Under the pieces are notes generated by a model. That model saw only the letters and a program-made list of their open reading frames with translations, had not been told where the DNA came from and did not search any database. The position numbers and the translations under genes are program-made. From NCBI RefSeq assembly GCF_051549785.1, contig NZ_CP189974.1, forward strand, positions 1,302,001 through 1,366,000: 64,000 nucleotides of DNA, in the 5' to 3' direction. Positions 14,574 through 23,462 of this stretch are shown here, piece after piece; position 1 is the stretch's first letter; every line of letters starts with the position of its first letter. The DNA is from Caldatribacterium sp051549785. GTDB lineage: Bacteria > Atribacterota > Atribacteria > Atribacterales > Caldatribacteriaceae.

Positions 14574-15860
14574 ATGGTAGAGGTGACAAAAAAAGAGGAA
14601 AAAGAGAAGCACGTTTTTGAGCTCGAAGTAGAGGTAGCAAAAGAGCGGGTTGACCAGGTTCTCGAGAGCATTTACCGGGACTTCAACTTTCGAGTTACGG
14701 TGCCGGGCTTCCGCAGGGGTCGGGTTCCTCGGGCCATTCTTCGTGCCCGTCTGGGAAAAGAAGCCTTTCTGGATGAGCTGGTGCACCGTCTCGTTCCGGA
14801 GGTGGCAAAGGAGGTCCTGGAAAGGGAAGGCATTGATGTGGTGGGGGAACCCGATGTGGAAATCCTCCACGTGGAGGAAGGAGAGCCTCTCCGTTTTCGT
14901 TTGAAGGTCATTGAGAGTCCCGAAGTCCTTCTGGCCCGTCCTGAAGAACTCGAGGTGCGAAAGTACCGCCTCGAGGTTCGGGAAAGCGACGTCGACGCGT
15001 ATATTGAGGAACTCCGCAGGCGTTTTGGGCAATGGGAGGAGCAGGAGGGACCGGTGGTGTCGGGAGATACGGTGATTGTCGCCGTAGGGGACAAGCAGTA
15101 CACGGTGCAGGCGGGGGGTGAGCAGCATCCCCTGGCTCAGGAGGTTCTTGGCATGCGACGGGGAGAGCGACGGACGGTTACTCTCGAGGGCGAGGAGAAA
15201 GAACTGGAGGTCCGTACCGTTTTCCGAAAGCGACTCCCCGAAGTGAATGAAGAGTTCGTCAAGCGTTTTGGGGAAGATTATGCATCGGTGGAGGCCTTTC
15301 GAGAAGGTATTCGGAAGATCCTCGAGGGGCAAGCTCAGGAGATGGTGCAGGAGCGCCTGCAGGAGGAGGCTGTGGTCGCCCTCTGCCAGAAGTCGCAGGT
15401 CTACATTCCTGAGCCCCTTCTTGAGGAAGAAACCCGAAGGGTCATCCAGCTTTTTGAAGAGCGGTTGCGAGAAAGTGGAACCACCCTCGAGCGATACCTT
15501 GAGCTTACGGGGTACGATTTCGCCACGTTTACCGAGAAAATGCGCAATGTTGCTCGCTGGAGACTGAAGAAACACTTCGTTCTTGAGAAGTACGCCAGGG
15601 AGTACGGTCTTGAAGTGACTGAAGAAGAGCTCCATCGCCTTGTGGAGAGTGTTGCACAACGCACTGGAAAGCCGCTTGAAAAGGTGGCAGAACGCCTTGT
15701 CCGGAGCAATGCTCTGGTGGAGGCCGCAAACCGCCTCCTTTCGAGCAAGCTCGTTGAAGACCTCCTCTCGAGGGTGAGAATACAGGAAACCGCAGAACCC
15801 TTGAATTTTGATCAGTGGCAAGCTCTGGGAGATCCTGAAGAGGAGATGGTTCAGGGATGA
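14574..15860 (+). CDS. tig: trigger factor
   Basis: Ribosome-bound chaperone and prolyl isomerase that meets nascent chains at the exit tunnel. The 428-residue protein has the N-terminal ribosome-binding domain with the signature block FRVTVPGFRRGRVPRAIL (GFRxGxxP loop). A PPIase-like domain covers about 155-240 but is short and lacks several aromatic FKBP active-site residues, so isomerase activity is doubtful. The C-terminal helical chaperone domain follows. ATG 14574 is chosen because the promoter at 14500-14528 excludes all earlier in-frame starts. It is followed by clpP with a 4-bp overlap, the usual tig-clpP-clpX order. Confidence 0.93.
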   Translation: MVEVTKKEEKEKHVFELEVEVAKERVDQVLESIYRDFNFRVTVPGFRRGRVPRAILRARLGKEAFLDELVHRLVPEVAKEVLEREGIDVVGEPDVEILHVEEGEPLRFRLKVIESPEVLLARPEELEVRKYRLEVRESDVDAYIEELRRRFGQWEEQEGPVVSGDTVIVAVGDKQYTVQAGGEQHPLAQEVLGMRRGERRTVTLEGEEKELEVRTVFRKRLPEVNEEFVKRFGEDYASVEAFREGIRKILEGQAQEMVQERLQEEAVVALCQKSQVYIPEPLLEEETRRVIQLFEERLRESGTTLERYLELTGYDFATFTEKMRNVARWRLKKHFVLEKYAREYGLEVTEEELHRLVESVAQRTGKPLEKVAERLVRSNALVEAANRLLSSKLVEDLLSRVRIQETAEPLNFDQWQALGDPEEEMVQG

Positions 15861-16495
15861 AAGAGCCCCGTTTGAGTTACCTTGTACCCATTGTGGTGGA
15901 GCAGACCCCAAGAGGTGAGCGAGCCTATGACATTTACTCCCGTCTCTTGCAGGATCGCATCGTCTTTCTGGGAACGGAAATCGACGATACCGTCGCAAAC
16001 CTTGTCATTGCCCAGCTCCTTTTCCTTGAAGCAATGAACAAAGAGAAGGATATCAACCTCTACATCAACAGTCCCGGAGGTTCGGTTTCGGCGACGCTGG
16101 CCATCTACGACACCATCCAGTACATCAAGCCTGATGTTGCAACCATCTGTATTGGGCAGGCCGCAAGTGGAGCGGCGGTCATTCTTGCTGCCGGAACCAA
16201 AGGTAAGCGGATGGCACTCCCCAATTCCCGGATCATGATTCATCAGCCCCTTGGGGGTGCGCAGGGACAGGTGACGGACATCGAAATCCACGCCCGGGAA
16301 ATGGTGAAGATCCGGGAGAAGCTCAATGAAATCCTCGCTCGCCATACTGGCCAGTCCATCGAGAAAATTCGCAAGGACACAGAGCGGGACTTTTTCATGT
16401 CCCCCGAGGAGGCACGGGAATACGGGCTTATAGATCGGGTTCTGTATCCGGAAGAGAAGAGCAAGAAGGAGACCAGAGAGGATGCCGAAATTTGA
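15857..16495 (+). CDS. clpP: ATP-dependent Clp protease proteolytic subunit
   Basis: The serine peptidase of the ClpXP machine, forming a double seven-subunit ring. The 212-residue protein keeps the triad at normal spacing: Ser104 (GQAASGAA), His129 (MIHQPLGG) and Asp178 (DTERD). The residue after the active Ser is Gly, where most ClpP have Met. The N-terminal VPIVVEQTPRGERAYDIYSRLL is the usual mature start after a short propeptide. The ATG overlaps the tig stop by 4 bp and its 3' end overlaps clpX by 14 bp, so ClpP and ClpX should be made together. Confidence 0.96.
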   Translation: MKEPRLSYLVPIVVEQTPRGERAYDIYSRLLQDRIVFLGTEIDDTVANLVIAQLLFLEAMNKEKDINLYINSPGGSVSATLAIYDTIQYIKPDVATICIGQAASGAAVILAAGTKGKRMALPNSRIMIHQPLGGAQGQVTDIEIHAREMVKIREKLNEILARHTGQSIEKIRKDTERDFFMSPEEAREYGLIDRVLYPEEKSKKETREDAEI

Positions 16496-17732
16496 GGAGG
16501 AGAAGATTAAGTTGCGGTGTTCCTTCTGTGGCAAAACACAGCAGGAAGTGCGAAAGCTCATTGCGGGTCCGGGAGTGTACATCTGTGACGAGTGCGTAGA
16601 ACTCTGCAACGAGATTCTCAAAGAGGACTCCCGGAAAAGCAAGAAGGAGTTCGTTCTTGAGGAGCTCCCCTCACCCCGCGCGATCAAGGCTTTCCTTGAC
16701 CAGTACGTTATCGGTCAGGAGCGGGCGAAAATCATCCTTTCCGTTGCCGTATACAACCACTACAAACGGATCATGCAACCCAGGGATTCCCAGGACGTGG
16801 AGATTGAAAAGAGCAACATTCTGCTTCTTGGGCCGACTGGATCGGGGAAGACACTCCTTGCCAGGACCCTGGCGCGTTTTCTGAACGTCCCCTTCGCCAT
16901 TGCGGATGCCACGACGCTCACCGAAGCCGGGTATGTGGGAGAAGACGTCGAGAACATCCTCCTTCGCCTTCTTCAGAACGCTAACTTTGACGTCAAAAGG
17001 GCGGAAAAGGGCATCGTTTACATCGATGAAATCGACAAAATTGCCCGCAAAGGGGAAAATCCCTCCATCACCCGGGACGTTTCTGGAGAAGGCGTGCAAC
17101 AGGCACTTCTGAAGATTCTTGAGGGGACCGTTGCGAACGTTCCTCCTCAGGGTGGCCGAAAGCATCCGCACCAGGAATTCATCCAGGTGAACACCGAGAA
17201 TATCCTCTTCATCTGCGGTGGTGCCTTTGTAGGCCTTGAGCGCATTATTGAGAATCGCCTGAAGGATCGGAAAATCGGTTTTGGTGCCCGTGAGAGCCTT
17301 GCCGAAAAGGAACTCTCCCGGAATATTCTCCATGAAGTGCAACCGGAAGACCTCCTGAAGTTCGGCATGATTCCCGAGTTCATTGGCAGGGTACCGATTA
17401 TCTGTGCCCTTGACCCCCTCACCGAAGACGACTTAGTACGCATCCTCACCGAGCCCAGAAATAGTCTCGTCCGGCAGTATCAGAAGCTTTTCGAAATGGA
17501 GGGTGTGGAGCTCATCTTCACCGAGGGAGCCTTGCGACTCATTGCCCGCGAGGCCCTGGCCAAAGGCACCGGTGCCCGGGGGCTTCGGGCAATTATGGAG
17601 CGGCTCATGACTGACCTCATGTTTGAAATCCCCTCACGGAGGGATATCAAAAAGGTTGTCATCAACGAGGCCTTTGTGAAGGGTGAGAATCTCCTCTTTT
17701 TCAGGGAAACTCGGGAAGAGAAGCTCGCGTGA
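16482..17732 (+). CDS. clpX: ATP-dependent Clp protease ATP-binding subunit ClpX
   Basis: AAA+ unfoldase that feeds substrates to ClpP. The 416-residue protein has the N-terminal zinc domain with Cys13, Cys16, Cys35 and Cys38. Walker A GPTGSGKT begins near residue 117, the GYVGED pore loop follows, and Walker B is VYIDEIDKI. The sensor region AFVGLERII and a C-terminal small domain follow, and the IGF loop for ClpP docking is present as KIGFGA. The start ATG lies 14 bp inside clpP. valS follows after 6 bp. Confidence 0.96.
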   Translation: MPKFEEEKIKLRCSFCGKTQQEVRKLIAGPGVYICDECVELCNEILKEDSRKSKKEFVLEELPSPRAIKAFLDQYVIGQERAKIILSVAVYNHYKRIMQPRDSQDVEIEKSNILLLGPTGSGKTLLARTLARFLNVPFAIADATTLTEAGYVGEDVENILLRLLQNANFDVKRAEKGIVYIDEIDKIARKGENPSITRDVSGEGVQQALLKILEGTVANVPPQGGRKHPHQEFIQVNTENILFICGGAFVGLERIIENRLKDRKIGFGARESLAEKELSRNILHEVQPEDLLKFGMIPEFIGRVPIICALDPLTEDDLVRILTEPRNSLVRQYQKLFEMEGVELIFTEGALRLIAREALAKGTGARGLRAIMERLMTDLMFEIPSRRDIKKVVINEAFVKGENLLFFRETREEKLA

Positions 17733-17738
17733 GGTACC

Positions 17739-20387
17739 ATGGAGAAGTCCGTTGCTCTTCCACCGGTCTTTGAGGCCCAGGCGGTAGAAGAAAAGTGGTA
17801 CGAATTCTGGGAAAAGAACGGCTACTTTATTCCTTCCCCGGACCCTCAGAAACCTCCTTTTTCCATCGTTATTCCTCCCCCAAACGTGACGGGGCACCTC
17901 CACATGGGCCATGCCCTGAATCTCACCCTCCAGGATATTGTTATCCGGGCAAAGCGCATGCAGGGGTACGCAGCCCTCTGGCTTCCTGGCACAGACCATG
18001 CGGGGATTGCCACACAGAACGTCGTTGAACGGCAGCTTGCCAGGGAGGGTCTCAGCCGCCACGATCTGGGTCGGGAGAAGTTTCTGGAGCGGGTCTGGGA
18101 ATGGAAAGAGACGTACCATGCAAGAATCGTGCAACAGCTCAAGCGTATGGGAGCCTCTTGTGACTGGACCCGGGAACGATTCACGATGGATGCTGGTCTT
18201 TCCCGAGCAGTGCGAGAGGTCTTCGTGCGGCTTTTTGAAGAGGGCTTGATTTACCAGGGTGAGTACATCGTCAACTGGTGTCCCCGCTGTGAGACGGCTC
18301 TCGCGGATATCGAGGTGGAGTATCGGGAAATCCCTGGGAAACTCTATTACATTCGCTATCCCCTTGTTGATGGGACAGGTTTTCTGGTTGTGGCCACCAC
18401 ACGTCCTGAAACCCTTCTTGGGGACGTGGCCCTGGCGGTTCATCCTGAGGACCCGAGGTACCGGCACGTTCTCGGGAAGAGGGTTCGCCTCCCGCTTTTG
18501 GACCGGGAAATCCCTGTTATCGCTGACGAGTACGTGGATCGCGAGTTTGGCACTGGTGTCCTCAAGGTTACCCCAGGTCATGACCCTCACGATTTTGAGC
18601 TGGGGCGACGGCACAATCTCTCGGTTATTCGGGTTATTGACACGCGGGGTGTGATGACCGAGGGTGCGGGACCGTTCGCGGGGCTCCCCCGAGAGGCGGC
18701 TCGGGAGGCAGTGCTTCGAGCTCTTGAGGAAAAGGGGCTTCTGGAGAAGGTTGAAGAACATCGCCACGCTGTCGGGCACTGTTACCGGTGCGGAGTGGTG
18801 ATTGAGCCTCTCGTGTCCCGACAGTGGTTCGTCCGGATGAAGGAACTCGCCCGTCCTGCAATCCAGGCGGTTCTGGAGGGGCGGGTTGTCTTTGTCCCGG
18901 AGCGCTGGACCAGGGTCTACTTCGAATGGATGGAGAACATCAGGGACTGGTGCATTTCCCGGCAAATCTGGTGGGGCCACCGGATTCCGGTGTTTTACTG
19001 TCAGTCCTGTGGGTATGTTTTCGCCCATCGGGAGACACCTTTGAGCTGTCCCAGATGTAACGGTGTGGTTGTGCAGGATGAGGACGTTCTCGACACCTGG
19101 TTCAGTTCCGCCCTCTGGCCTTTCTCAACACTGGGCTGGCCCGAAAAGACCGAGGATCTCAACCGCTTCTATCCGACCTCGCTTTTGGTTACGGGTTTCG
19201 ACATCATCTTCTTCTGGGTGGCCCGGATGATTATGATGGGCCTCAAGTTCATGGGAGAGGTCCCTTTCCGCAAGGTATACATCACGCCTCTTGTGCGAGA
19301 CGAAGCAGGGCGGAAGATGAGCAAATCCCTGGGAAATGCCATCGATCCTCTGGAAGTTGTCGAGAAATACGGAAGCGATGCCCTGCGTTTTGCCCTGGCC
19401 TGGCTTACGGTTCAGGGGCGGGACATTCACCTTTCCCTGAAGAGGATAGAAGCAGCACGAACCTTTGTGAACAAACTCTGGAACGCTTCCCGTTTTGTCC
19501 TGATGAACCTCGAGGGATATTCTTTCCTTCCCCTTGAGGCGGGAGAACTCGACCTCAAAGACCGGTGGATTCTCTCCCGCTTTCAGAAGGTACTCCGTTC
19601 GGCCACGGAACAGCTTGAAGCCCTGGAATTTGGAGATTTTGTTCAGCTCCTCTATGATTTTGTCTGGAGTGAATACTGCGACTGGTATGTGGAGTGGAGC
19701 AAGGAAGACCTCTACCGGGGAGGGGAGAGTAAGCGAAGAGCTACACAGAACGTTCTCCTCTCAGTCTTGAGCGGCCTTCTGCGCCTCCTCCATCCTGTTA
19801 CCCCCTTTGTGACTGAGGAGATCTGGCAGTACCTCCCAGCCCCCTACAAAGTGGCAGAGAGCATCATAATTGCTCCCTGGCCTCGGGAGGATACTCAATG
19901 GATCAGTGAGGACGCAGAGCGCGACGTTGCCTTTCTCCAGGAACTCATCCGTGAAATCCGGTACCTGCGGGCGGAGCTCAACATTGCTCCTTCAGTGGAA
20001 GGCGTGGTATGGCTGAGCTGTGAAGAAGACGATACTGTGCGTCTTCTGTCTTCCACAAGGCGATATGTCGAGCAACTTGCGAAATGCCGTGTGGAACGGA
20101 TTGGGAAGCACCTCTTCCGGCCGGGCCAGGTGGCCTTAGGTCGGGTACGGGGTGTGGACGTGTTCTTCCTTGTGGAGGGCGTTGTGGATCTCGAGAAAGA
20201 AACCCAGCGCCTTTTGAAAAAGCTCACGGATCTTGAGGGGGATCTGGAGCAGCTGGAGAAGAAGCTCCAGAACGAGAATTTCCTTACCCGCGCTCCTCAG
20301 GAAGTCGTGGAGCAGGAAAGGGAACGGTACAGAGGAGTGCGGGAAGAAACTGAGCGGCTTAAGCGACTCCTTGGGGGTATCCGATGA
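17739..20387 (+). CDS. valS: valyl-tRNA synthetase
   Basis: Charges tRNA-Val. The 882-residue class I enzyme has the HIGH-type motif HLHMGH near residue 53 and KMSKS at 526-530. The CP1 editing domain between them carries TTRPETLLGD. Zinc-finger-like pairs lie at WCPRC and CQSCGY...SCPRC, the anticodon-binding domain follows, and a C-terminal coiled coil completes a normal-length enzyme. ATG 17739 follows GAGGTACC. There is no room for a T-box leader: only 6 bp separate it from clpX, so expression must come from the tig promoter or from inside clpX. Confidence 0.97.
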   Translation: MEKSVALPPVFEAQAVEEKWYEFWEKNGYFIPSPDPQKPPFSIVIPPPNVTGHLHMGHALNLTLQDIVIRAKRMQGYAALWLPGTDHAGIATQNVVERQLAREGLSRHDLGREKFLERVWEWKETYHARIVQQLKRMGASCDWTRERFTMDAGLSRAVREVFVRLFEEGLIYQGEYIVNWCPRCETALADIEVEYREIPGKLYYIRYPLVDGTGFLVVATTRPETLLGDVALAVHPEDPRYRHVLGKRVRLPLLDREIPVIADEYVDREFGTGVLKVTPGHDPHDFELGRRHNLSVIRVIDTRGVMTEGAGPFAGLPREAAREAVLRALEEKGLLEKVEEHRHAVGHCYRCGVVIEPLVSRQWFVRMKELARPAIQAVLEGRVVFVPERWTRVYFEWMENIRDWCISRQIWWGHRIPVFYCQSCGYVFAHRETPLSCPRCNGVVVQDEDVLDTWFSSALWPFSTLGWPEKTEDLNRFYPTSLLVTGFDIIFFWVARMIMMGLKFMGEVPFRKVYITPLVRDEAGRKMSKSLGNAIDPLEVVEKYGSDALRFALAWLTVQGRDIHLSLKRIEAARTFVNKLWNASRFVLMNLEGYSFLPLEAGELDLKDRWILSRFQKVLRSATEQLEALEFGDFVQLLYDFVWSEYCDWYVEWSKEDLYRGGESKRRATQNVLLSVLSGLLRLLHPVTPFVTEEIWQYLPAPYKVAESIIIAPWPREDTQWISEDAERDVAFLQELIREIRYLRAELNIAPSVEGVVWLSCEEDDTVRLLSSTRRYVEQLAKCRVERIGKHLFRPGQVALGRVRGVDVFFLVEGVVDLEKETQRLLKKLTDLEGDLEQLEKKLQNENFLTRAPQEVVEQERERYRGVREETERLKRLLGGIR

Positions 20388-20962
20388 AACTGCCGATGCC
20401 GTTGCGGCGGAAAGACCCGGTGGAGACGCTCATTGTCCTTCTGGGCGCGGTTTTGGTGGTGGTCTTTGCCTTCTTTATGGCCCGTGGGGATCTCGACCGT
20501 TACGCGGAGCTTCTTGTGACTAAAGAGATTCCTCCCCTTGTTGAGGTTGTGGAGAAAGAGGAGCTCGTTCCTGTTTCGCCTCTTGAACAGTGGGCACAGG
20601 AATTCCCCCAGTCCTCCCCCATCGGGATTGCGGAAGAAGTTCCCTCTCCAATTCCTCCGGCACGGGAAGAAAGTGGAAAATCCGGAGGAGTACAGGAGAG
20701 ACCGCAGCCGCCCCGAGAAATCCGCAAGGAAACCCCTCCTCCTGTAGAGGGTCAGGCTTTTCTTCAGGCGGGAGCATTTTCCCAGGAGAAAAATGCCCGG
20801 GCAATGGTAGAGACACTCCGGCGGTTTGGGTATACTGCCACGATCGAGCGTGTTTCGGGGATGTACCGAGTGAGGGTGTACGGCTTTTCTTCCCTTGAGG
20901 AGGCCAAGAAAGCAGCAGCTCGACTCCGGTCTCAGGGCATTGAGTGTTTTGCAGGAAGGTGA
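20384..20962 (+). CDS. SPOR-domain membrane protein
   Basis: A 192-residue protein with a short cytoplasmic N-terminus, one transmembrane segment (about residues 15-34), a Pro/Glu-rich linker (about 60-125) and a C-terminal SPOR domain (about 125-190). The SPOR pattern is FLQAGAFSQEKNARAMVETLRRFGYTATIE...YRVRVYGFSSLEEAKKAAARL. SPOR domains bind denuded glycan strands at division septa, so this is a candidate division protein, in keeping with the dcw cluster 3 kb downstream. The start overlaps the valS stop by 4 bp. Confidence 0.85.
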   Translation: MKLPMPLRRKDPVETLIVLLGAVLVVVFAFFMARGDLDRYAELLVTKEIPPLVEVVEKEELVPVSPLEQWAQEFPQSSPIGIAEEVPSPIPPAREESGKSGGVQERPQPPREIRKETPPPVEGQAFLQAGAFSQEKNARAMVETLRRFGYTATIERVSGMYRVRVYGFSSLEEAKKAAARLRSQGIECFAGR

Positions 20963-20975
20963 AAGGGGAGCCACC

Positions 20976-21329
20976 ATGACACTTCGGGAGGTCAAAGAGA
21001 TTCTTGAAGCTGAAGTCCTGGCGTGCGAGGACCTTCTTGATCGGGAACCGAGGTCAGCCTGTGGGAGCGACCTTTTGAGCGATGTTCTGGCTTTCACAAA
21101 GGAGAACTCCCTTCTCCTCACAGGTCTCACGAACCCTCAGGTGATCCGCACCGCGGAGATGAGTGATCTCATTGGCGTGGTGTTCGTGCGCGGGAAGCGC
21201 CCTGAACCGGCGACCGTTGAGCTTGCGGTCATGAAGAGGATTCCCCTCTTGGCTACGAGGCTCCCCATGTATGAGGCCTGTGGAAGGTTGTACATGCGGG
21301 GGCTTCGGGGTTGCAGCGAAGTGGAATGA
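20976..21329 (+). CDS. DRTGG-domain protein 1
   Basis: A 117-residue protein made of one DRTGG-type domain, a small regulatory fold found next to HPr kinase, CBS and hydrogenase-linked proteins. Seen: LREVKEILEAEVL, then CGSDLLSDVLAFTKENSLLLTGLTNPQVIRTAEMSDLIGVVFVRGKRP and MKRIPLLATRLPMYEACGRL. The DRTGG motif itself is not literal, as in most of these short versions. ATG 20976 follows AAGGGGAG. It opens a five-gene cluster with a HATPase protein, a hydrogenase-like sensor, a second DRTGG protein and a PHP protein, all coupled by short overlaps. Ligand unknown. Confidence 0.75.
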   Translation: MTLREVKEILEAEVLACEDLLDREPRSACGSDLLSDVLAFTKENSLLLTGLTNPQVIRTAEMSDLIGVVFVRGKRPEPATVELAVMKRIPLLATRLPMYEACGRLYMRGLRGCSEVE

Positions 21330-21769
21330 CCGATGAGAAACCCCTTATCGAAATCGAACGCAGAATCACAGGAGGGGATTTCCAGAGCGCTGGGGATGTG
21401 TCCAGTGAGCTCAAGAGGGTTCTCCAGCAGATTGGTTTTCCTGCAGCCTTCAGTCGCCGAGTGGTGATTGCCGCCTATGAGGCAGAGATGAACGTGGTGA
21501 TTCATGCTTTCTGGGGGGTTTTTCGGGCCTGGATTTTCCCGCAGCGCATTCACATCGAGGTGGACGACGAAGGTCCGGGAATCCCTGATCTTGAGCTTGC
21601 CTTCCAGGAAGGGTACTCCACCGCGCCTCCCCATATTCGCGAGATGGGCTTTGGAGCAGGGTACGGCCTCTCGAATATGAAGAAGTGTTCCGACCGCCTT
21701 GAGATCGACACCCGTGTTGGTGAGGGAACAAAAGTGATTATGGACTTTTTCTTGAATCCTGATTCTTGA
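21326..21769 (+). CDS. HATPase_c protein, anti-sigma-factor/serine kinase-like
   Basis: A 147-residue GHKL ATPase-domain protein like RsbW/SpoIIAB. Seen: a helical start with QQIGFPAAFSRRVVIAAYEAEMNVVIHA (N-box, with Glu and Asn kept in EAEMN), VDDEGPGIPD (G1 box, DxGxG) and GFGAGYGLSNMKKCSDRLEI (G2 box). It could phosphorylate a protein partner or only sense ATP; no anti-sigma-antagonist gene is next to it. ATG overlaps the DRTGG-1 stop by 4 bp. Similar single-domain HATPase genes sit beside hydrogenase-like Fe-S proteins in Thermotoga and clostridia, which is the best clue to its role. Confidence 0.8.
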   Translation: MTDEKPLIEIERRITGGDFQSAGDVSSELKRVLQQIGFPAAFSRRVVIAAYEAEMNVVIHAFWGVFRAWIFPQRIHIEVDDEGPGIPDLELAFQEGYSTAPPHIREMGFGAGYGLSNMKKCSDRLEIDTRVGEGTKVIMDFFLNPDS

Positions 21770-21784
21770 GGTAGATGAGAACAC

Positions 21785-23140
21785 GTGGAGGCTTACCATT
21801 CGGTAGTTCTCGATGAAGAAAAATGCAAGGGATGCACGCACTGCATCCGGCGCTGCCCTACGGAGGCGATTCGAGTCAAGGGTGGGAAGGCCCGCATCGA
21901 TGAAGAGCGGTGCATTGACTGTGGAGAATGCATACGAACCTGCCCGAATCACGCCAAGTACGCCCAGGCAGACCCTCTCGAGGCCATTCAGAGGTTCCGG
22001 TACCGGGTTGCACTCCCCGCACCGGCTTTTTACGCCCAGTTCAAGTTCACTATCCCTCTGGGGAAGGTTCTCAACGGCCTTTTGCGCCTGGGATTCCATG
22101 AGGTCTTTGAGGTTGCCCGGGGAGCAGAAATCCTCTCAGCGGAAATCGCGAGGTTCCTGGAAAAAAGGAATCTGGTCCTGCCGGTGATATCCTCGGCATG
22201 TCCCGCCGTCGTTCGTCTTGTAGAGGTCAAATTTCCTTCCCTTCTTGATAATCTCCTTCCCCTTGACTCGCCTCTTGGCGTGGCGGCGAAAATCGCCCGT
22301 CTCCGGGCTCTCGAGAGGGGGTACCGCTCGGAGGAAGTGGGGGTCTTCTTCATCACCCCCTGTCCGGCAAAAGTAACGGAAGTTCGCCAGAGTGGAGAAG
22401 GCCTGGGGAGAATCGATGGGGCCATCTCCATGGCCAGTATCTACACCCGGCTCATGAATGAACTCCACCTTGTGGAGGATAGGCCGGAGCTTCAGATTGC
22501 TGGGTTCCGGGGTATCGGATGGGCTCGGTCTGGGGGAGAGCAGGAGTCTCTTGGCGAAGGGGAATACATGGCTGTTGATGGCATTCACAATGTGATCTCG
22601 GTCTTTGAGAAAATCGAAATGGGGGAGCTCAGGGGAGTGGTGTACTGCGAGGCCCAGGCCTGTGTTGGTGGATGTGTGGGAGGGGTCCTGGCGGTACAGA
22701 ATCCCTTTATCGCCAAAGTCAATGTGAACCATCTCCTGAAGAAATACAGCGTGTTTCGCCCGTGGAGTGAAGAGGAGATGGAGGCGTGGCGAAAAGCGGG
22801 CATTTTTGTCCGAGAGCGGGCTTATGAAGCCAAGGAGGTTCTAAAGCTCGATCAGAACTTCCAGCGGGCCATGGAGAAATACCAGCAGATAGAGAAACTC
22901 CTTGAGCTCTTGCCTGGACTGGACTGCGGTGCCTGTGGCTCGCCGACGTGTCGGGCTCTGGCAGAGGATGTCGTTCAGGGGAAAGCCGAAGAAGTGGACT
23001 GTCCATTTCTCCTTCGCGACAACATGCTCGAGTTGGCTCGAGAAATCTATGCCCTGGCAAGCCGGGTACCACAAACCATGGCGGGGAAGAGGAGGGAGGA
23101 CATTGGCGGTCAAAATTCGAGATCTCGTGGAACCCCTTGA
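21785..23140 (+). CDS. [FeFe]-hydrogenase-like sensory iron-sulfur protein
   Basis: A 451-residue protein with three parts. First, a two-[4Fe-4S] ferredoxin domain (CKGCTHCIRRCP, CIDCGECIRTCP). Second, an H-cluster-type hydrogenase domain with the L1 motif SSACPAVV (Cys139), L2 TPCPAKVTE (Cys193) and L3 ACVGGCVGG (Cys293, Cys297). Third, a C-terminal Cx2Cx4Cx16C cluster (Cys381, 384, 389, 406) of the RnfB/CODH-type Fe-S family. All four H-cluster cysteine ligands are kept. The proton-transfer cysteine of L1 (TSCCP in active enzymes) is Ala, as in putative sensory groups, so a gas or redox sensor fits better than catalysis. GTG 21785 is about 11 nt after GAGGTAG. No HydABC partner genes are in the window. 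Confidence 0.82.
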   Translation: MEAYHSVVLDEEKCKGCTHCIRRCPTEAIRVKGGKARIDEERCIDCGECIRTCPNHAKYAQADPLEAIQRFRYRVALPAPAFYAQFKFTIPLGKVLNGLLRLGFHEVFEVARGAEILSAEIARFLEKRNLVLPVISSACPAVVRLVEVKFPSLLDNLLPLDSPLGVAAKIARLRALERGYRSEEVGVFFITPCPAKVTEVRQSGEGLGRIDGAISMASIYTRLMNELHLVEDRPELQIAGFRGIGWARSGGEQESLGEGEYMAVDGIHNVISVFEKIEMGELRGVVYCEAQACVGGCVGGVLAVQNPFIAKVNVNHLLKKYSVFRPWSEEEMEAWRKAGIFVRERAYEAKEVLKLDQNFQRAMEKYQQIEKLLELLPGLDCGACGSPTCRALAEDVVQGKAEEVDCPFLLRDNMLELAREIYALASRVPQTMAGKRREDIGGQNSRSRGTP

Positions 23141-23462
23141 GGCGACGGTGCTTGTGGCTGGGGATATGGAAAGAGAGGTCAGGGGAGGATACTGTGGGGA
23201 TCTCCTCAGTGACTGTATTGCCCACGCGGTTGAGGACAGTGTCTGGGTAACCGTACAGTCCCACCCAAATGTTATCGCCGTTGCCATTCTCGTCGGCATT
23301 CCCTGTGTGGTAGTGGTCAACAACTACGATGTGGACAAAGAAACTCTTGACCGTGCTCAGAAAGAGGGTATCACGGTGCTCCGGACTCCTCTGAGTGCTT
23401 TTGAGGCGGTGGCCCGCCTTTCGGCTCTGGGAATACCGGGGAAAAAGCGCCGTGAGCATTAG
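23103..23462 (+). CDS. DRTGG-domain protein 2
   Basis: A 119-residue DRTGG-domain protein, distinct from the copy at 20976. Seen: IRDLVEPLEATVLVAGDME then GGYCGDLLSDCIAHAVEDSVWVTVQSHPNVIAVA and CVVVVNNYDVDKETLDRAQKEGITVLRTPLSAFEAVARL, the classic strand pattern of the family. TTG 23103 is chosen because AGGAGGGA lies 5 nt upstream; it begins 38 bp inside the hydrogenase-like gene. Pairing of two DRTGG proteins around the Fe-S sensor suggests a relay or complex. No enzymatic residues are apparent. Confidence 0.8.
   Translation: MAVKIRDLVEPLEATVLVAGDMEREVRGGYCGDLLSDCIAHAVEDSVWVTVQSHPNVIAVAILVGIPCVVVVNNYDVDKETLDRAQKEGITVLRTPLSAFEAVARLSALGIPGKKRREH

Noticed and set aside
14415..15998. 527-codon open frame on the minus strand
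   Set aside because: It is fully antisense to trigger factor, has no recognisable domain and is explained by the codon bias of the real gene.
17634..19028. 464-codon open frame on the minus strand
   Set aside because: It is antisense to valS, which is certain from its HIGH and KMSKS motifs.
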